DNA of 64,000 nt from JACDAV01 sp964626755 (GCA_964626755.1 CAZVGO010000006.1:25680-89679); one strand, 5' to 3'; numbered from the stretch's first letter, positions 33,148 through 42,051 are shown. Made by a program: numbers and translations. Notes: a model not told the origin generated them from the letters alone.

Positions 33148-34958
33148 CGGTGCTGCTCCTCCGCGCGCCCGGCGAGCTGCCGGGCCCGGCTCTCGGCGTG
33201 GCGCTCGGGGACCGGCACGTCCCACCAGCCGGTCTTGTCCGGTCCGGCGACAGCGAGGTCGCGGTCGACCCTGATCGCGACAAGCGACGGTCCGCCGGAC
33301 GCGAGTGCCCGGGCGACGGCGGGGCAGACCTCGTCGGGGTCGTCGACCTGCTCGCTGTGGATCCCGAACGCGTCGCCGATTGCCGCGAAGTCAGGCGAGT
33401 ACGGCTCGCCCTTCCGGAGAAAGTCGGTCGCCGCATGGCGGCCGAAGAACGCGGTCTGGCCGCCCTTGATGCTGATCCAGCCGGAATTGTCGAGGACCAC
33501 CGTGCACACCGGGAGGTCGAGCATGGCCGCCGCCGCGAGCTCCTGGACGGTCTGGAGGAAGCTCCCGTCCCCGGCGACCGCGATGACCTGGCGGCTGGGC
33601 CGGGCGAGCTGTACGCCGATCGCCGCCGGCAGCTCGAAGCCCATCGTGGAGAATCCCCCGGACGTGATGTGGGTCCGCGGCACCCGTGTCACCCAGCGCT
33701 GCTTGACCATTCCCTGGGGCAGGCCGGCGCCGGTCACGACGATCGCGTCGTCGCGCGTTGCGGCCTGGACCTCGCGGACGGCGCGGGCCATCGTCATCGG
33801 CCGGGCGGCCGAGCCCGACTTCAGCTCGACCTGCTTCGCCCATTCCGCCTTGAGCCCCTGGATCTCCGCGAAGTACTTCGTGTCGCGGTACGCCTGTCCC
33901 GAGCCCGCGCCGAGCGCCGCGAGGAGGTCCTCGACGCCGGCCCGGGCGTCGCCGACGAGCGGGACCGCGACCGGATAGTTCTTGCCGATCTCGCGCGGGT
34001 CGATGTCGAGCTGGACGAGGCGGGTCGGCGGGATCGCGAACGTGACGCCCTTGCGCCATGAGCTGGCGGACCAATCGGTGAAGCGGTTGCCGACCGACAC
34101 GAGGACGTCCGCCGACGCGGCCAGCGCATTGCCCGATGTCGATCCCGTGTCGCCGATCGTGTGCGCAGCGAGCTCGTGGGTTTCGTCGATTGCGCCCTTC
34201 CCGTTCCAGGTCGTGACGACAGGCGCACCGAGCCGTTCCGCGAGCGCCGTCAGCGCCTCCGACGCGTCGGCCAGGATCGCGCCTCCGCCGGCGACGATGA
34301 CCGGCCGCTTCGCTCCGCGCAGGAGGTCGGCGGCTCGTTCCACGTCGTCGGCTGCCGGGCGGACCCGGCCGCGCGCCTCGCGTTCCGCGGGGTCCGCCAG
34401 CGTGACCTCGGCCGAATCGGCCTGGACGTCCATCGGGATGTCGAGGAGCACCGGACCCGGCCGCCCCGACAGCATGGCGTTCCAGGCCCGGTGGAGCACG
34501 AACGGCAGCTCGTCGACGCGGGACGGCTGCCACCACTCCTTGACGACCGGCTCGAAGATCCGGGGGTTGTCGGCGACGTGCCGCCGCTCCAGCTCCTGGA
34601 GGAGGCCGTGGCCGCGCATGTCCGTGTGCGGGGAGCCGGTCATGAGGGCGACCGCCGTCGAGTCGACGTAGGCCGTCGCCATCCCGACCACGGTGTTCGT
34701 CGCCCCCGGCCCGATGCTCGTGAACGCGAGCATCGGCCGGCCGCTCGCCCGGTAGTGGCCGTCGGCGAGGTGGACGGCCGACTGCTCGTGGATGACCTGG
34801 ACGGTCCGGATCTCGTCGGCCCGGTCGAGGAGCGCATCGGTCAGGTTCCAGCTCCCGTGGCCGGGGATCCCCGCCGCGAAGCGGACCCCCTGGCGGACGA
34901 GATACTCGACCACGATCTCGGCGCCCGACAGCCGGCGCGGACCCGCGCTACCCGTCAC
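33144..34958 (-). CDS. Thiamine-diphosphate enzyme, acetolactate-synthase-like, in the IolD position
   Basis: A 604-residue ThDP enzyme with the three-domain layout of acetolactate synthase. The activating Glu is in VIHEQSAVHLADG, the central domain follows from about 200, and the ThDP motif is GDGSFLQTVQELAAAA ending in VVLDNSGW. The gene is first in the inositol operon, where iolD (trihydroxycyclohexane-dione hydrolase, also a ThDP enzyme) would be expected, but the N-terminal part does not look like classical IolD. It could be a functional replacement or a different carboligase/decarboxylase. GTG start at 34958. Confidence 0.75.
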   Translation of the reverse strand: MTGSAGPRRLSGAEIVVEYLVRQGVRFAAGIPGHGSWNLTDALLDRADEIRTVQVIHEQSAVHLADGHYRASGRPMLAFTSIGPGATNTVVGMATAYVDSTAVALMTGSPHTDMRGHGLLQELERRHVADNPRIFEPVVKEWWQPSRVDELPFVLHRAWNAMLSGRPGPVLLDIPMDVQADSAEVTLADPAEREARGRVRPAADDVERAADLLRGAKRPVIVAGGGAILADASEALTALAERLGAPVVTTWNGKGAIDETHELAAHTIGDTGSTSGNALAASADVLVSVGNRFTDWSASSWRKGVTFAIPPTRLVQLDIDPREIGKNYPVAVPLVGDARAGVEDLLAALGAGSGQAYRDTKYFAEIQGLKAEWAKQVELKSGSAARPMTMARAVREVQAATRDDAIVVTGAGLPQGMVKQRWVTRVPRTHITSGGFSTMGFELPAAIGVQLARPSRQVIAVAGDGSFLQTVQELAAAAMLDLPVCTVVLDNSGWISIKGGQTAFFGRHAATDFLRKGEPYSPDFAAIGDAFGIHSEQVDDPDEVCPAVARALASGGPSLVAIRVDRDLAVAGPDKTGWWDVPVPERHAESRARQLAGRAEEQHR

Positions 34959-35014
34959 CGGGCGTCCTCGCGGGCGCCGGAGGGTTGGCTCATCGCACCT
35001 CGCTCGGCTACGAT

Positions 35015-35026
35015 GTAATCGATTAC
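35015..35026. promoter_or_regulatory. LacI-type operator palindrome in divergent iol promoter
   Basis: GTAATCGATTAC is a perfect 12-bp palindrome with the central CG typical of LacI-family operators. It is within the 178-bp region between the two divergent halves of the inositol locus (GTG at 34958 on the minus strand and GTG at 35137 on the plus strand). It is also conspicuously AT-rich for this genome. A LacI-family gene is 8 kb away in the transporter operon. Confidence 0.65.
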
Positions 35027-35136
35027 GCGAAGGCCGCAGCGTAGACAAGCGCGGGTGTCGTTGTCAACGCTCCCCGGTGCGGCAGAATCGGCCCAGAATC
35101 GGCCAGCAGACAGTGCCCCAGACCTGGAGTCCGCCG

Positions 35137-36225
35137 GTGAAGACGGCCAATCGGAGCCCGCTCGCAGCGACCGTCGCGACCACCCCGACCGACATCTGGA
35201 ACGACTCCTGTGCGGTCGACGAGCTCGAGTACGCGATCGCGCACGGCGCGACCGGGGCAACCGCCAACCCGACGATCGTCCACGACGTCTGGAAGAAGGA
35301 CCCGACCCGCTGGCGCGGCGAGGTCGTCGCGCTGGCCGGGCGCCACCCGACGTGGTCCGAGCGCGAGCTGGCGTGGGCCGTCGTCGAGGCCATGTCGATC
35401 GAGGGTGCGCGGTTGCTCGAGCCTGCGTTCGAAGCGTCCGGCGGGCGCAAGGGCCGCCTCTCCGTCCAGACTGATCCGACGCTGTGGCGGGACACTGCCC
35501 GGATGGTCGACCAGGCGGCTGGCTTCGACGGCATCGCCCGCAACATCATCGTGAAGTTCCCGGCGACCCGGGCGGGGATCACGGCGATGGAGGAGGCGTC
35601 GTTCCGCGGGATCAGCGTCAACGCGACGGTCTCGATCTCGGTTGCCCAGGCAGTCGCGGCCGCGGAGGCGATCGAGCGCGGCCTCGCACGGCGGGACGCG
35701 GCGGGCGAGCCGACCGACTCGATGGGCCCGGTGGTCACGCTGATGTTGGGCCGCCTCGAGGACTGGCTCCGCGTCCTCACCGAGCGCGACGGAATCGTCG
35801 CCGACCCGACCGCGCTGCCGTGGTCCGGGGTCGCGGTCTTCAAGCGCGCATACGGCGTCTTCCGGGAGCGCGGCTTCCGTGCCCGACTGCTCGGCGCGGC
35901 GATCCGCCATCACCTCCACTGGAGCGAGCTCATCGGCGGCGACGTCGTCATCACCCTGCCGTCGGCCTGGCAGAAGCGGTTCAACGGCTCGAACATCGAG
36001 GTCCGGCCACGGATCGACGACGCGGTCGATCCCGCGATCGTCGCAGAGCTGTCGGCGCGTTTCCCGGACTTCGCGCGGGCGTATGAGCCGGACGGCCTCG
36101 GGATCGACGAGTTCGACAGGTTCCCGCCGACGGTCCGGACGCTCCGCGGGTTCGTGGCGAGCTACCACGAGCTGCTCCACGCCGTGTCGGACGCGCTGCT
36201 GCCGAATCCCGACACCGCGCGGTGA
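35137..36225 (+). CDS. Transaldolase-family protein in the inositol cluster
   Basis: A 362-residue class I aldolase-fold protein resembling transaldolase. Recognisable are the first-strand TTPTDIWNDSCAVDELEYAI, the GATGATANPTIV segment typical of transaldolase strand 2, and the Schiff-base Lys140 in NIIVKFPATRAG, followed by GISVNATVSISVAQAV. It is longer than the compact transaldolases. GTG start at 35137 has GGAG seven bases upstream. Coupled by 4 nt to iolB. In the absence of an IolJ aldolase in the window it may perform the aldol cleavage or transfer of an inositol-derived sugar phosphate, but this is inference. Confidence 0.75.
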   Translation: MKTANRSPLAATVATTPTDIWNDSCAVDELEYAIAHGATGATANPTIVHDVWKKDPTRWRGEVVALAGRHPTWSERELAWAVVEAMSIEGARLLEPAFEASGGRKGRLSVQTDPTLWRDTARMVDQAAGFDGIARNIIVKFPATRAGITAMEEASFRGISVNATVSISVAQAVAAAEAIERGLARRDAAGEPTDSMGPVVTLMLGRLEDWLRVLTERDGIVADPTALPWSGVAVFKRAYGVFRERGFRARLLGAAIRHHLHWSELIGGDVVITLPSAWQKRFNGSNIEVRPRIDDAVDPAIVAELSARFPDFARAYEPDGLGIDEFDRFPPTVRTLRGFVASYHELLHAVSDALLPNPDTAR

Positions 36226-37133
36226 GCGAGCCGACGATCGCTCGCGCGGCGCCGCCCAACGACCTGCCGGTCGACGAGCTTCGCCTTCGGTCCGATGGGA
36301 GCGACCGGGTCGCGGTGGACCCGGCCAAAGCGGGCTGGCGCCATCTCTCATTTCGTGCGGTCCGGGTCGCGGACGGCGAGTCGATTGCGGTCGGCGGGCC
36401 GGGCGTCGAAACCGCGATCGTGTTGATCGCCGGCGGCGACGCAGTCCTCGACGTCCATGGCGAGCCGGCACGGGAGGTCCGCGGACGGACGGACCCATTC
36501 GAGGCACTCCCCTCGGGCTGGTACCTGCCGCCGGGCGGGTCGGGTGAGCTGACCGGACGCCGCCGCGACTCGAACGCGTCGACGCTGTTCGGCATCGCCA
36601 GCGCGCCGGCATCCGGTCGCTCCGGCGTGACCGACGCGCTCGTCGAATTCGGGCCGGCCGACATCCGGGTTGAGACGCGGGGCGCCGGGAACGCGACCCG
36701 CCAGATCAACCACATCATCACGCCGGACTTTCCGGCCGACCGCCTCGAGGTCGTCGAGGTCCTCACCCCGTCCGGCAACTGGTCGAGCTGGCCGCCCCAC
36801 AAGCACGACGTCGACGACATGCCGAACGAAGCCGTGCTCGAGGAGGTCTATTACTACCGGTTCCCGCGGCCCGAGGCATGGGGGGTCCAGCGGGTCTACC
36901 GGGCCGACCGCTCGCGGGACGGCCTGTGGGAGGTTCGGACCGGCGATGTCGTCATCGTGACGGACGGCTATCACCCGTTCACCGCCGCCCACGGCGACCA
37001 CGCCTGGTACCTCAACGCGCTGGCAGGGGACCGCCGGACGATGGCCTGCTCGTTCGACCCGGACCTCGACTGGGTCCGGGCCGCCTGGGCGTCAATGGAA
37101 CCGGATCCCCGGGTGCCGCTCGTCTCGCAATGA
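36222..37133 (+). CDS. iolB: 5-deoxy-glucuronate isomerase (IolB)
   Basis: A 303-residue cupin-type isomerase converting 5-deoxy-glucuronate to 5-dehydro-2-deoxygluconate in inositol catabolism. Key family motif: NWSSWPPHKHDVDDMPNEA, followed by EEVYYYRFPRPEAWGVQRVY and GYHPFTAAHGDHAWYLN, which hold the metal-binding His and Glu residues. GTG start overlaps the transaldolase-like stop (GTGA). Its last 122 bp overlap the 3' end of mrfB on the other strand. Confidence 0.92.
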   Translation: MSEPTIARAAPPNDLPVDELRLRSDGSDRVAVDPAKAGWRHLSFRAVRVADGESIAVGGPGVETAIVLIAGGDAVLDVHGEPAREVRGRTDPFEALPSGWYLPPGGSGELTGRRRDSNASTLFGIASAPASGRSGVTDALVEFGPADIRVETRGAGNATRQINHIITPDFPADRLEVVEVLTPSGNWSSWPPHKHDVDDMPNEAVLEEVYYYRFPRPEAWGVQRVYRADRSRDGLWEVRTGDVVIVTDGYHPFTAAHGDHAWYLNALAGDRRTMACSFDPDLDWVRAAWASMEPDPRVPLVSQ

Positions 37134-38502
37134 CAGGCGCGCCGCTGCCACGGCGCGCGATCCGCCGCCGCAGGCGCGACGCCCGCCGGTGGAGATCGGC
37201 CTCGAGCCGGGGCGCGGGCCGGCCGAGGCCGCGGGCACGGTCCGCGACCGCCTGAGCGGACGCCGTCGCGGAGAGTGCGCCGGCCGGGTCGCGCCGGCGG
37301 TGCTCGAGGAGCTTTGCCACCTCGACCCACGCGAGCGCGGCGATGGGTCCGCCCCCGAGCGCGAGGTCCCGCCACGCGTCGAGCGCGTCGTCCGCCCGGC
37401 CGAGCCGCTTGAGAAGCCGGGCACGGTCCGACAACAGCCTCTGGCGCTCCATCGGTGGCGTCCGGCGCGGCGGGCCGTCGTCGGTGTCAGGATCCGCCGC
37501 TCGCGCGAAGGCCAGACCGGCGTCGGCGCGGGTCGTCAGGAGCACGGTCCAGGTGAGCGGGCGACCCGGGGCGAGCGCCGGTGTCGGCGGCGCCTCGAGG
37601 GCAGCTTCGAGGCAGGCCAGTGCCTCGTCGTGGCGGCGCTCGCGCCCGAACGCGGCGGCGAGTCCGGCGAGATCTCCAGGCGGCGCGGATCGCCGCCGCT
37701 CTGCGTCGCCGTAGCGCGACTCGACGTGGACGAGCAGCCGCGCGAGCGACACGACGTCCTCGGCGTTGTGCCGGGCGACCTCGACGAGCGGTGACGGCGG
37801 GCCGCCGCGGAGGAAGTCGAGGTACCGGCCGGGGATATCCCAGCCCTCCACGTCGCCGTGCCGCCGGACTCCGAGGAGATCCTCCTCGACGGTTTGCAGC
37901 CGCGCGTCCGCGAGCCGGTGGCGGAAGATCCGCCGCACGAGCGGCAGTAGATCGAGATGGCCGGCGTGGACCGGGGGCCCGTGGCGGGCCATCCGGAATC
38001 TCGTGACGAGGAGCGGCCAGTCGAACCCCCGGCCGTTGTACGTGACGAGCCAGCCGGCGGCGGGGATGCTGGCCGCCACTTCGTCGAGCAGGGCCGGCTC
38101 GTCGGGCTGGTCCGGCAGGAGAAGCTGGACGGTGCGGAACCGATCGCCATGCCACCACCCAAGGCCGACGAGGAACGCGTACGTGCCGGTCGCCGTCCCG
38201 AGCCCGGTCGTCTCCGTGTCGAGGCAGACGAGAGGGGCTGCCAAGGGCGGCTGGCCGGGCAGGCGGGCGAGCCGGTCCCGGTCGAGTGGCAGCGGCTGGG
38301 ACGCGGCCTCGACCCGGACGTACGTGCCGCTCGCGGTCCGGACGACCTCGCCGTCGAGCGCTTCCGCGAGCCGCTCCGCGTGGTCTGCGCCCGGCTTGCG
38401 GCGGCCCGGCGCGATCCCCCCGTCGGCCGGGCCGCGTTCGGCCCGCGCGAGCGCCGTCCGGAAGTTGGCGAGTCGCCGCTCGAGGGTGACGGCCCCGGCC
38501 AC
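37012..38502 (-). CDS. mrfB: MrfB/YprB-type DEDD exonuclease
   Basis: A 496-residue protein. The ribonuclease-H-like exonuclease domain (about 88-260) starts with LDTETTGL (Asp95, Glu97), continues with WLVTYNGRGFDWPLL and ends with ARHNAEDVVSLARLL, giving the DEDD carboxylates. A C-terminal TPR-like helical region (about 290-440) and a disordered Arg/Pro tail follow. In Bacillus subtilis YprB/MrfB works with helicase YprA/MrfA in mitomycin C adduct repair. The helicase gene is directly upstream. The tail of about 40 codons overlaps iolB antisense, which is unusual and may include non-essential sequence. Confidence 0.87.
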   Translation of the reverse strand: MAGAVTLERRLANFRTALARAERGPADGGIAPGRRKPGADHAERLAEALDGEVVRTASGTYVRVEAASQPLPLDRDRLARLPGQPPLAAPLVCLDTETTGLGTATGTYAFLVGLGWWHGDRFRTVQLLLPDQPDEPALLDEVAASIPAAGWLVTYNGRGFDWPLLVTRFRMARHGPPVHAGHLDLLPLVRRIFRHRLADARLQTVEEDLLGVRRHGDVEGWDIPGRYLDFLRGGPPSPLVEVARHNAEDVVSLARLLVHVESRYGDAERRRSAPPGDLAGLAAAFGRERRHDEALACLEAALEAPPTPALAPGRPLTWTVLLTTRADAGLAFARAADPDTDDGPPRRTPPMERQRLLSDRARLLKRLGRADDALDAWRDLALGGGPIAALAWVEVAKLLEHRRRDPAGALSATASAQAVADRARGLGRPAPRLEADLHRRASRLRRRIARRGSGAPVIARRAAPGDPVPLTPRRPGPSRGPGRTSRPSSGGPLPAR

Positions 38503-38503
38503 G

Positions 38504-40810
38504 TCAGGCCGCGCCGACCCGCGCCGCCTGGGCCGCGCCGAGCTCGGCGAGGAGCCGGAGCGCGAGAGCCCGGGCGTCGACGTCCGGCTCGAGCCGCGGC
38601 CCCGTGCAGGCCGGGCAGCCTCCGTCGCACGAGCAGCTCGCGATGAGGTCGACCGCGCCGGCGACGAGCTCGTCGTGGCGCGCCCACAGCCGGGCGGAGA
38701 GGCCGACGCCTCCCGGGACCGCCTCGTACAGGTAGATTGTGGGTGCCTCCTGGTGGGGCGAGCGAACCTGCGAGACGAGGCCCAGGTCGCGCGGATCGAC
38801 CATGAGGAGCACTGCCGCGACCGCCTGGATCGCCCGCCCGGCGCCGAGGAGCGCGACGTCGAGCTCGTCCCTGCGCCAATGACTCGCGACGCCTTCCGCG
38901 GTCAGCCAGTAGGCCGTCGTCTGAAGCTCCAGCTCGGGCAGGTCGATCGGCCCCCAGCCGACGTTCTCGTCGGTCCCGAACTTGAGCTTCTTGAAGAGCG
39001 TCACGAGGCTGGCGACCATGACCTCGCCGTGGAGTCGCCGACCGCCCGGGGCCGGCGCCTCGGCGAACACGTCGAGGGGCTTGAGGGTCACGGCCCGGTT
39101 GGCGTAGGTGTAGTGGTCGACGTCGACGCGGTGGACGTAGGCCTTCTTCTCGCCCCACTCGAGGCGGTCGACGTAGTACTGGACCGACTCGTGCATGTAG
39201 ATCGCCCGCTCGTGGACGAGCACCTGGGCGGAGAACAGGTCGACCTCGCCGAGGACGCGTGGCCGGTCCGGGGTCGTGTCAATGATCACGACGTTCTCCG
39301 GGGCGGCCGTGCGGAGCGAGACCTCCGACGCGGGGAAGTTCTCTGAGCTCCAGTACCACCGTCCGTCGTCCGCCTGCCGGATGTGGCCCGACTCGGCGAC
39401 GAACGCGAGCAGCTCGTCGGCCGGTCCGGGCCCAAAGACCTCGCCCGGCTCGAACGGTCGCTCGAAGGTCGCGCAGCGGAGGTGCGCGAGCAGGACGTGG
39501 AGGTTGTCCGGGTCGAGCCGAGCCTCCTCCGGCGTCCCGCCGAGGAGGAACTCCGGGTGGTGGATGACGTAGCGGTCGACGGGCACCGGGGCCGCGACGA
39601 GGACCGCGACGCTGACGCCGCCGCGGCGACCGGCGCGGCCGATCTGCTGCCACGTCGCGGCGATCGAGCCCGGGTAGCCGGCGAGAATCGAGACGTCCAG
39701 CCGGCCGATGTCGACGCCCAGTTCGAGCGCATTCGTCGCGACCACGCCGAGGATCTCGCCGTCGCGCAGTCCTCGCTCGATGGCCCGGCGCTCGGTGGGC
39801 AGGTACCCGCCCCGATATCCGCGGACGCGGGAGCGCGGGCCGAGATCCTCCCGGAGCGCCTCGCGCAGGTTCGAGAGCATGATCTCGACCGCGACGCGGG
39901 TGCGGCCGAAGACGACCGTCTGTCGCCCGGCTCGCAGGAACGGCAGAGCCCAGCGCTGGGCGAGCGTCAACGCCGAGCCGCGGGCTCCCGTGGCCGCATC
40001 GTGCACCGGCGGGTCGACGAGCAGGACGTGCCGTTGGCCGGACGGTGCCCCGTTCCGATCGACGAGGCGGGAGGGGCGGCCGGTCAGGGTCCGCGCCAGC
40101 TCCTCCGGGTTTCCGATCGTCGCGGAGCAGCAGACGATGACCGGGCTGGAGCCGTAGTGGGCGCACAGCCGGAGGAGCCGGCGCAGGACGTTCGCGACAT
40201 GGCTGCCGAAGACGCCGCGATAGGTGTGAAGCTCGTCGACGACGATGACCTGGAGCTGCTCGAACAGCTGGAACCACTTCGTGTGGTGGGGCAGGATCGC
40301 GGAGTGGAGCATGTCCGGGTTCGTCGCGACGATCTGGCCTGCCTTGCGGATCACCGACCGGATCGGCGCGGGCGTATCGCCGTCATACGCCGCGGTCGAC
40401 GCGTCGAGCCCGGACTCCCGGGCGAGCAGCGCGAGCTCGGCGACCTGGTCCTGGGCGAGAGCCTTCGTCGGAAAGAGGCAGAGCGCCCGGGCCGCCGGAT
40501 CGTCGGCGATCGCCTGGAGGATCGGGACCGCGTAGCACAGGCTCTTGCCGGACGCCGTAGGTGTCACGACGACGACGTCCTCCCGGGCGTGGACCGCCTC
40601 GATCGCCTGCGCCTGGTGGATGTACGGCCGCTCGATCCCGCGGGCGCGGAGGCCGGCCAGCACCCCGGGGGCCAGCCAGGCGGGCCACTCTCCGTACACG
40701 GCGTCCGCGGGCGGGATCGTCTCGTGGTGAACGACTCCGCGCGCGAGCGAGGGCTCCTCGAGGAGGCGCTCGAGGACGGCGGCGGGACCGGCGGGGGCAT
40801 ACGTCCGCAT
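38504..40810 (-). CDS. mrfA: MrfA/YprA-type DEAD/DEAH helicase with zinc-binding C-terminus
   Basis: A 768-residue superfamily 2 helicase. Walker A TPTASGKSLCY, DEVH-type box VVDELHTYRG, motif III CCSATIGNPEE, and GVVATNALELGVDIG plus QQIGRAGRRG in the second RecA domain. The C-terminal region carries the four-cysteine cluster ASCSCDGGCPACTGP typical of YprA/MrfA, needed for DNA repair in the B. subtilis protein. One base separates its stop from the start of mrfB. An SOS-box-like sequence lies 13 bp upstream of the ATG. Confidence 0.92.
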   Translation of the reverse strand: MRTYAPAGPAAVLERLLEEPSLARGVVHHETIPPADAVYGEWPAWLAPGVLAGLRARGIERPYIHQAQAIEAVHAREDVVVVTPTASGKSLCYAVPILQAIADDPAARALCLFPTKALAQDQVAELALLARESGLDASTAAYDGDTPAPIRSVIRKAGQIVATNPDMLHSAILPHHTKWFQLFEQLQVIVVDELHTYRGVFGSHVANVLRRLLRLCAHYGSSPVIVCCSATIGNPEELARTLTGRPSRLVDRNGAPSGQRHVLLVDPPVHDAATGARGSALTLAQRWALPFLRAGRQTVVFGRTRVAVEIMLSNLREALREDLGPRSRVRGYRGGYLPTERRAIERGLRDGEILGVVATNALELGVDIGRLDVSILAGYPGSIAATWQQIGRAGRRGGVSVAVLVAAPVPVDRYVIHHPEFLLGGTPEEARLDPDNLHVLLAHLRCATFERPFEPGEVFGPGPADELLAFVAESGHIRQADDGRWYWSSENFPASEVSLRTAAPENVVIIDTTPDRPRVLGEVDLFSAQVLVHERAIYMHESVQYYVDRLEWGEKKAYVHRVDVDHYTYANRAVTLKPLDVFAEAPAPGGRRLHGEVMVASLVTLFKKLKFGTDENVGWGPIDLPELELQTTAYWLTAEGVASHWRRDELDVALLGAGRAIQAVAAVLLMVDPRDLGLVSQVRSPHQEAPTIYLYEAVPGGVGLSARLWARHDELVAGAVDLIASCSCDGGCPACTGPRLEPDVDARALALRLLAELGAAQAARVGAA

Positions 40811-40822
40811 CGCGACTCCAAT

Positions 40823-40836
40823 CGAACAGATGTGCT
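40823..40836. promoter_or_regulatory. SOS/LexA-box-like sequence upstream of mrfA
   Basis: CGAACAGATGTGCT matches the Gram-positive LexA box CGAACRNRYGTTYC at 12 of 14 positions: the left half-site CGAAC is perfect and the right half GTGCT deviates at two bases. It is 13 bp in front of the mrfA ATG. No lexA gene is in the window, so the call depends on position and similarity only. Confidence 0.4.
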
Positions 40837-40932
40837 AAACGACCGCGAGTCTAGCAGGACGATTGCCGCGCCGTGTGACAGCTCGGCTGTCACGGCCGGG
40901 GCGGGGGAGTGACGGCCGATGGCCGGAGTGGT

Positions 40933-40961
40933 TTGACATGTCAGCTGCGCGCAGCTACCCT
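40933..40961 (+). promoter_or_regulatory. Consensus sigma-70 promoter (TTGACA, 17 bp, TACCCT)
   Basis: TTGACA at 40933-40938 and TACCCT at 40956-40961 are separated by exactly 17 bp. The -10 ends ten bases before the ATG at 40972, leaving a leader of only a few bases. It is the best-matched promoter that I see in the window. Confidence 0.65.
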
Positions 40962-40971
40962 CGGCCGAACC

Positions 40972-41475
40972 ATGAGCCCCCGGACCGCGCCCCCCGGCTT
41001 CGCCGACCCCGCCGCTCCCGACGACCCGCCGTCGGAGGCGTCGCCCGAGCGCGGGTCCGCGGGCATGCCCGACCTCTCCGCGCTCCCGGTCATCGGGATC
41101 ACCCGCCGGCGGATGGCGTTCCTCGGCGCTGCATTCGCGACGGTCTGGATCGTCATTGCCTTCGCCCGCCAGGTCGGCGAAGCGTCCGCCGCGACCGGCC
41201 GGGTCGAGCAGCTCCGGGAGGCGAACGTGGCGCTGGCCGCCGAGGTGGCGGGCCTGGAGCGCGAGCTCGACCTCATCCAGGGCGAGCCGTACATCCTCCT
41301 GCAAGCCCGGGCCTACGGCGTCGGCGGGCCGCGCGACATCGCATTCACCCTGTCCGAGCGACCGGACCTCCCGGCGGACGCGCCCGGATCGGCCGGTGTG
41401 CGGCTCGGCGCCCACGCGGACCCCGACACACCACTCGAGTCCTGGCTGTCACTGCTGTTCGGCCCGCGCGGCTAG
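40972..41475 (+). CDS. FtsB/DivIC-like septum-formation initiator protein
   Basis: A 167-residue bitopic membrane protein: disordered Pro-rich cytoplasmic head of about 40 residues, one transmembrane helix (MAFLGAAFATVWIVIAFA), then an extracytoplasmic coiled coil (TGRVEQLREANVALAAEVAGLERELDLI) and the short motif PYILLQARAYGVGGPRDIAF resembling the FtsB/DivIC 'YIEEQAR.G' turn. Such proteins link division-site peptidoglycan synthesis to FtsL. The coiled coil and motif support the family; division function is inferred. Confidence 0.8.
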   Translation: MSPRTAPPGFADPAAPDDPPSEASPERGSAGMPDLSALPVIGITRRRMAFLGAAFATVWIVIAFARQVGEASAATGRVEQLREANVALAAEVAGLERELDLIQGEPYILLQARAYGVGGPRDIAFTLSERPDLPADAPGSAGVRLGAHADPDTPLESWLSLLFGPRG

Positions 41476-41494
41476 CGGCCCTCCGCCGCGCGGG
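41463..41494 (+). terminator. Hairpin at the end of the FtsB-like gene
   Basis: A 10-bp perfect stem (41463-41472 with 41485-41494) with a 12-base loop that includes the TAG stop codon. It lies between two converging genes and could act on both strands. No T-run. Confidence 0.4.
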
Positions 41495-41520
41495 TCAGCG
41501 AGCCGGCTGAGGCGCCGCGT

Positions 41521-42051
41521 TCAGGTGGCGGGTCGAGGCTCGCCGCAGGCGTCCACGCCGAACAGCCGATCGCCGGCCTCCTCGACGAGCCGGTCGCAGG
41601 CCATGACCGTCCAGGTCCCGCTCCCGAATCGATCCTGGGTGGCGTCCAGCAGAAGCTCGACGCCACCGTCGGGGTCGAGCCGGTAGATCGTCGCGATCTT
41701 GTCCCCCTCCATCGTGGGCTGGACGCTGGCGAACTCGGCCTCGCGCCCGTCGAGCTTCGCGGCCCAGAAGCAGTTGCGGACGGTGGCATCGATGTATTCG
41801 CCAGGTCGCGGCGCCGGCGCCTCTTCGACGCCGCAGAAGGGCAGTGGGCGGCGGTTCACGATTTCGTCCGGCGTCCCTGCGTCGGCCCACTCGGGCAGCC
41901 AGGCCTCCGGTCCCGGGGGCGCCGACGGTGAGCCTCCGCCGGCAACGGTCCCTGAAGGGGCAGGGGAGCCGCCCGGCGCGGCACCGGAGGCACAACCCAC
42001 GACGAGAACCGCCATTGCGACCACCGCTGCCGAATTTCGACCCAGGCGCAT
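41521..42051 (-). CDS. Small secreted lipoprotein, function unknown
   Basis: A 176-residue lipoprotein: signal MRLGRNSAAVVAMAVLVVGCAS with the lipidation Cys at residue 20, a Gly/Ser/Pro-rich linker, and a compact domain of about 120 residues with four further cysteines (FCGVEEAP, NCFWAAKL, MACDRLV, DACGEP) that could form two disulfides. The FGSGTWTVMACDRL ending resembles small secreted domains of uncharacterised actinobacterial and Chloroflexi lipoproteins. ATG with GGAGG seven bases upstream. Confidence 0.7.
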   Translation of the reverse strand: MRLGRNSAAVVAMAVLVVGCASGAAPGGSPAPSGTVAGGGSPSAPPGPEAWLPEWADAGTPDEIVNRRPLPFCGVEEAPAPRPGEYIDATVRNCFWAAKLDGREAEFASVQPTMEGDKIATIYRLDPDGGVELLLDATQDRFGSGTWTVMACDRLVEEAGDRLFGVDACGEPRPAT

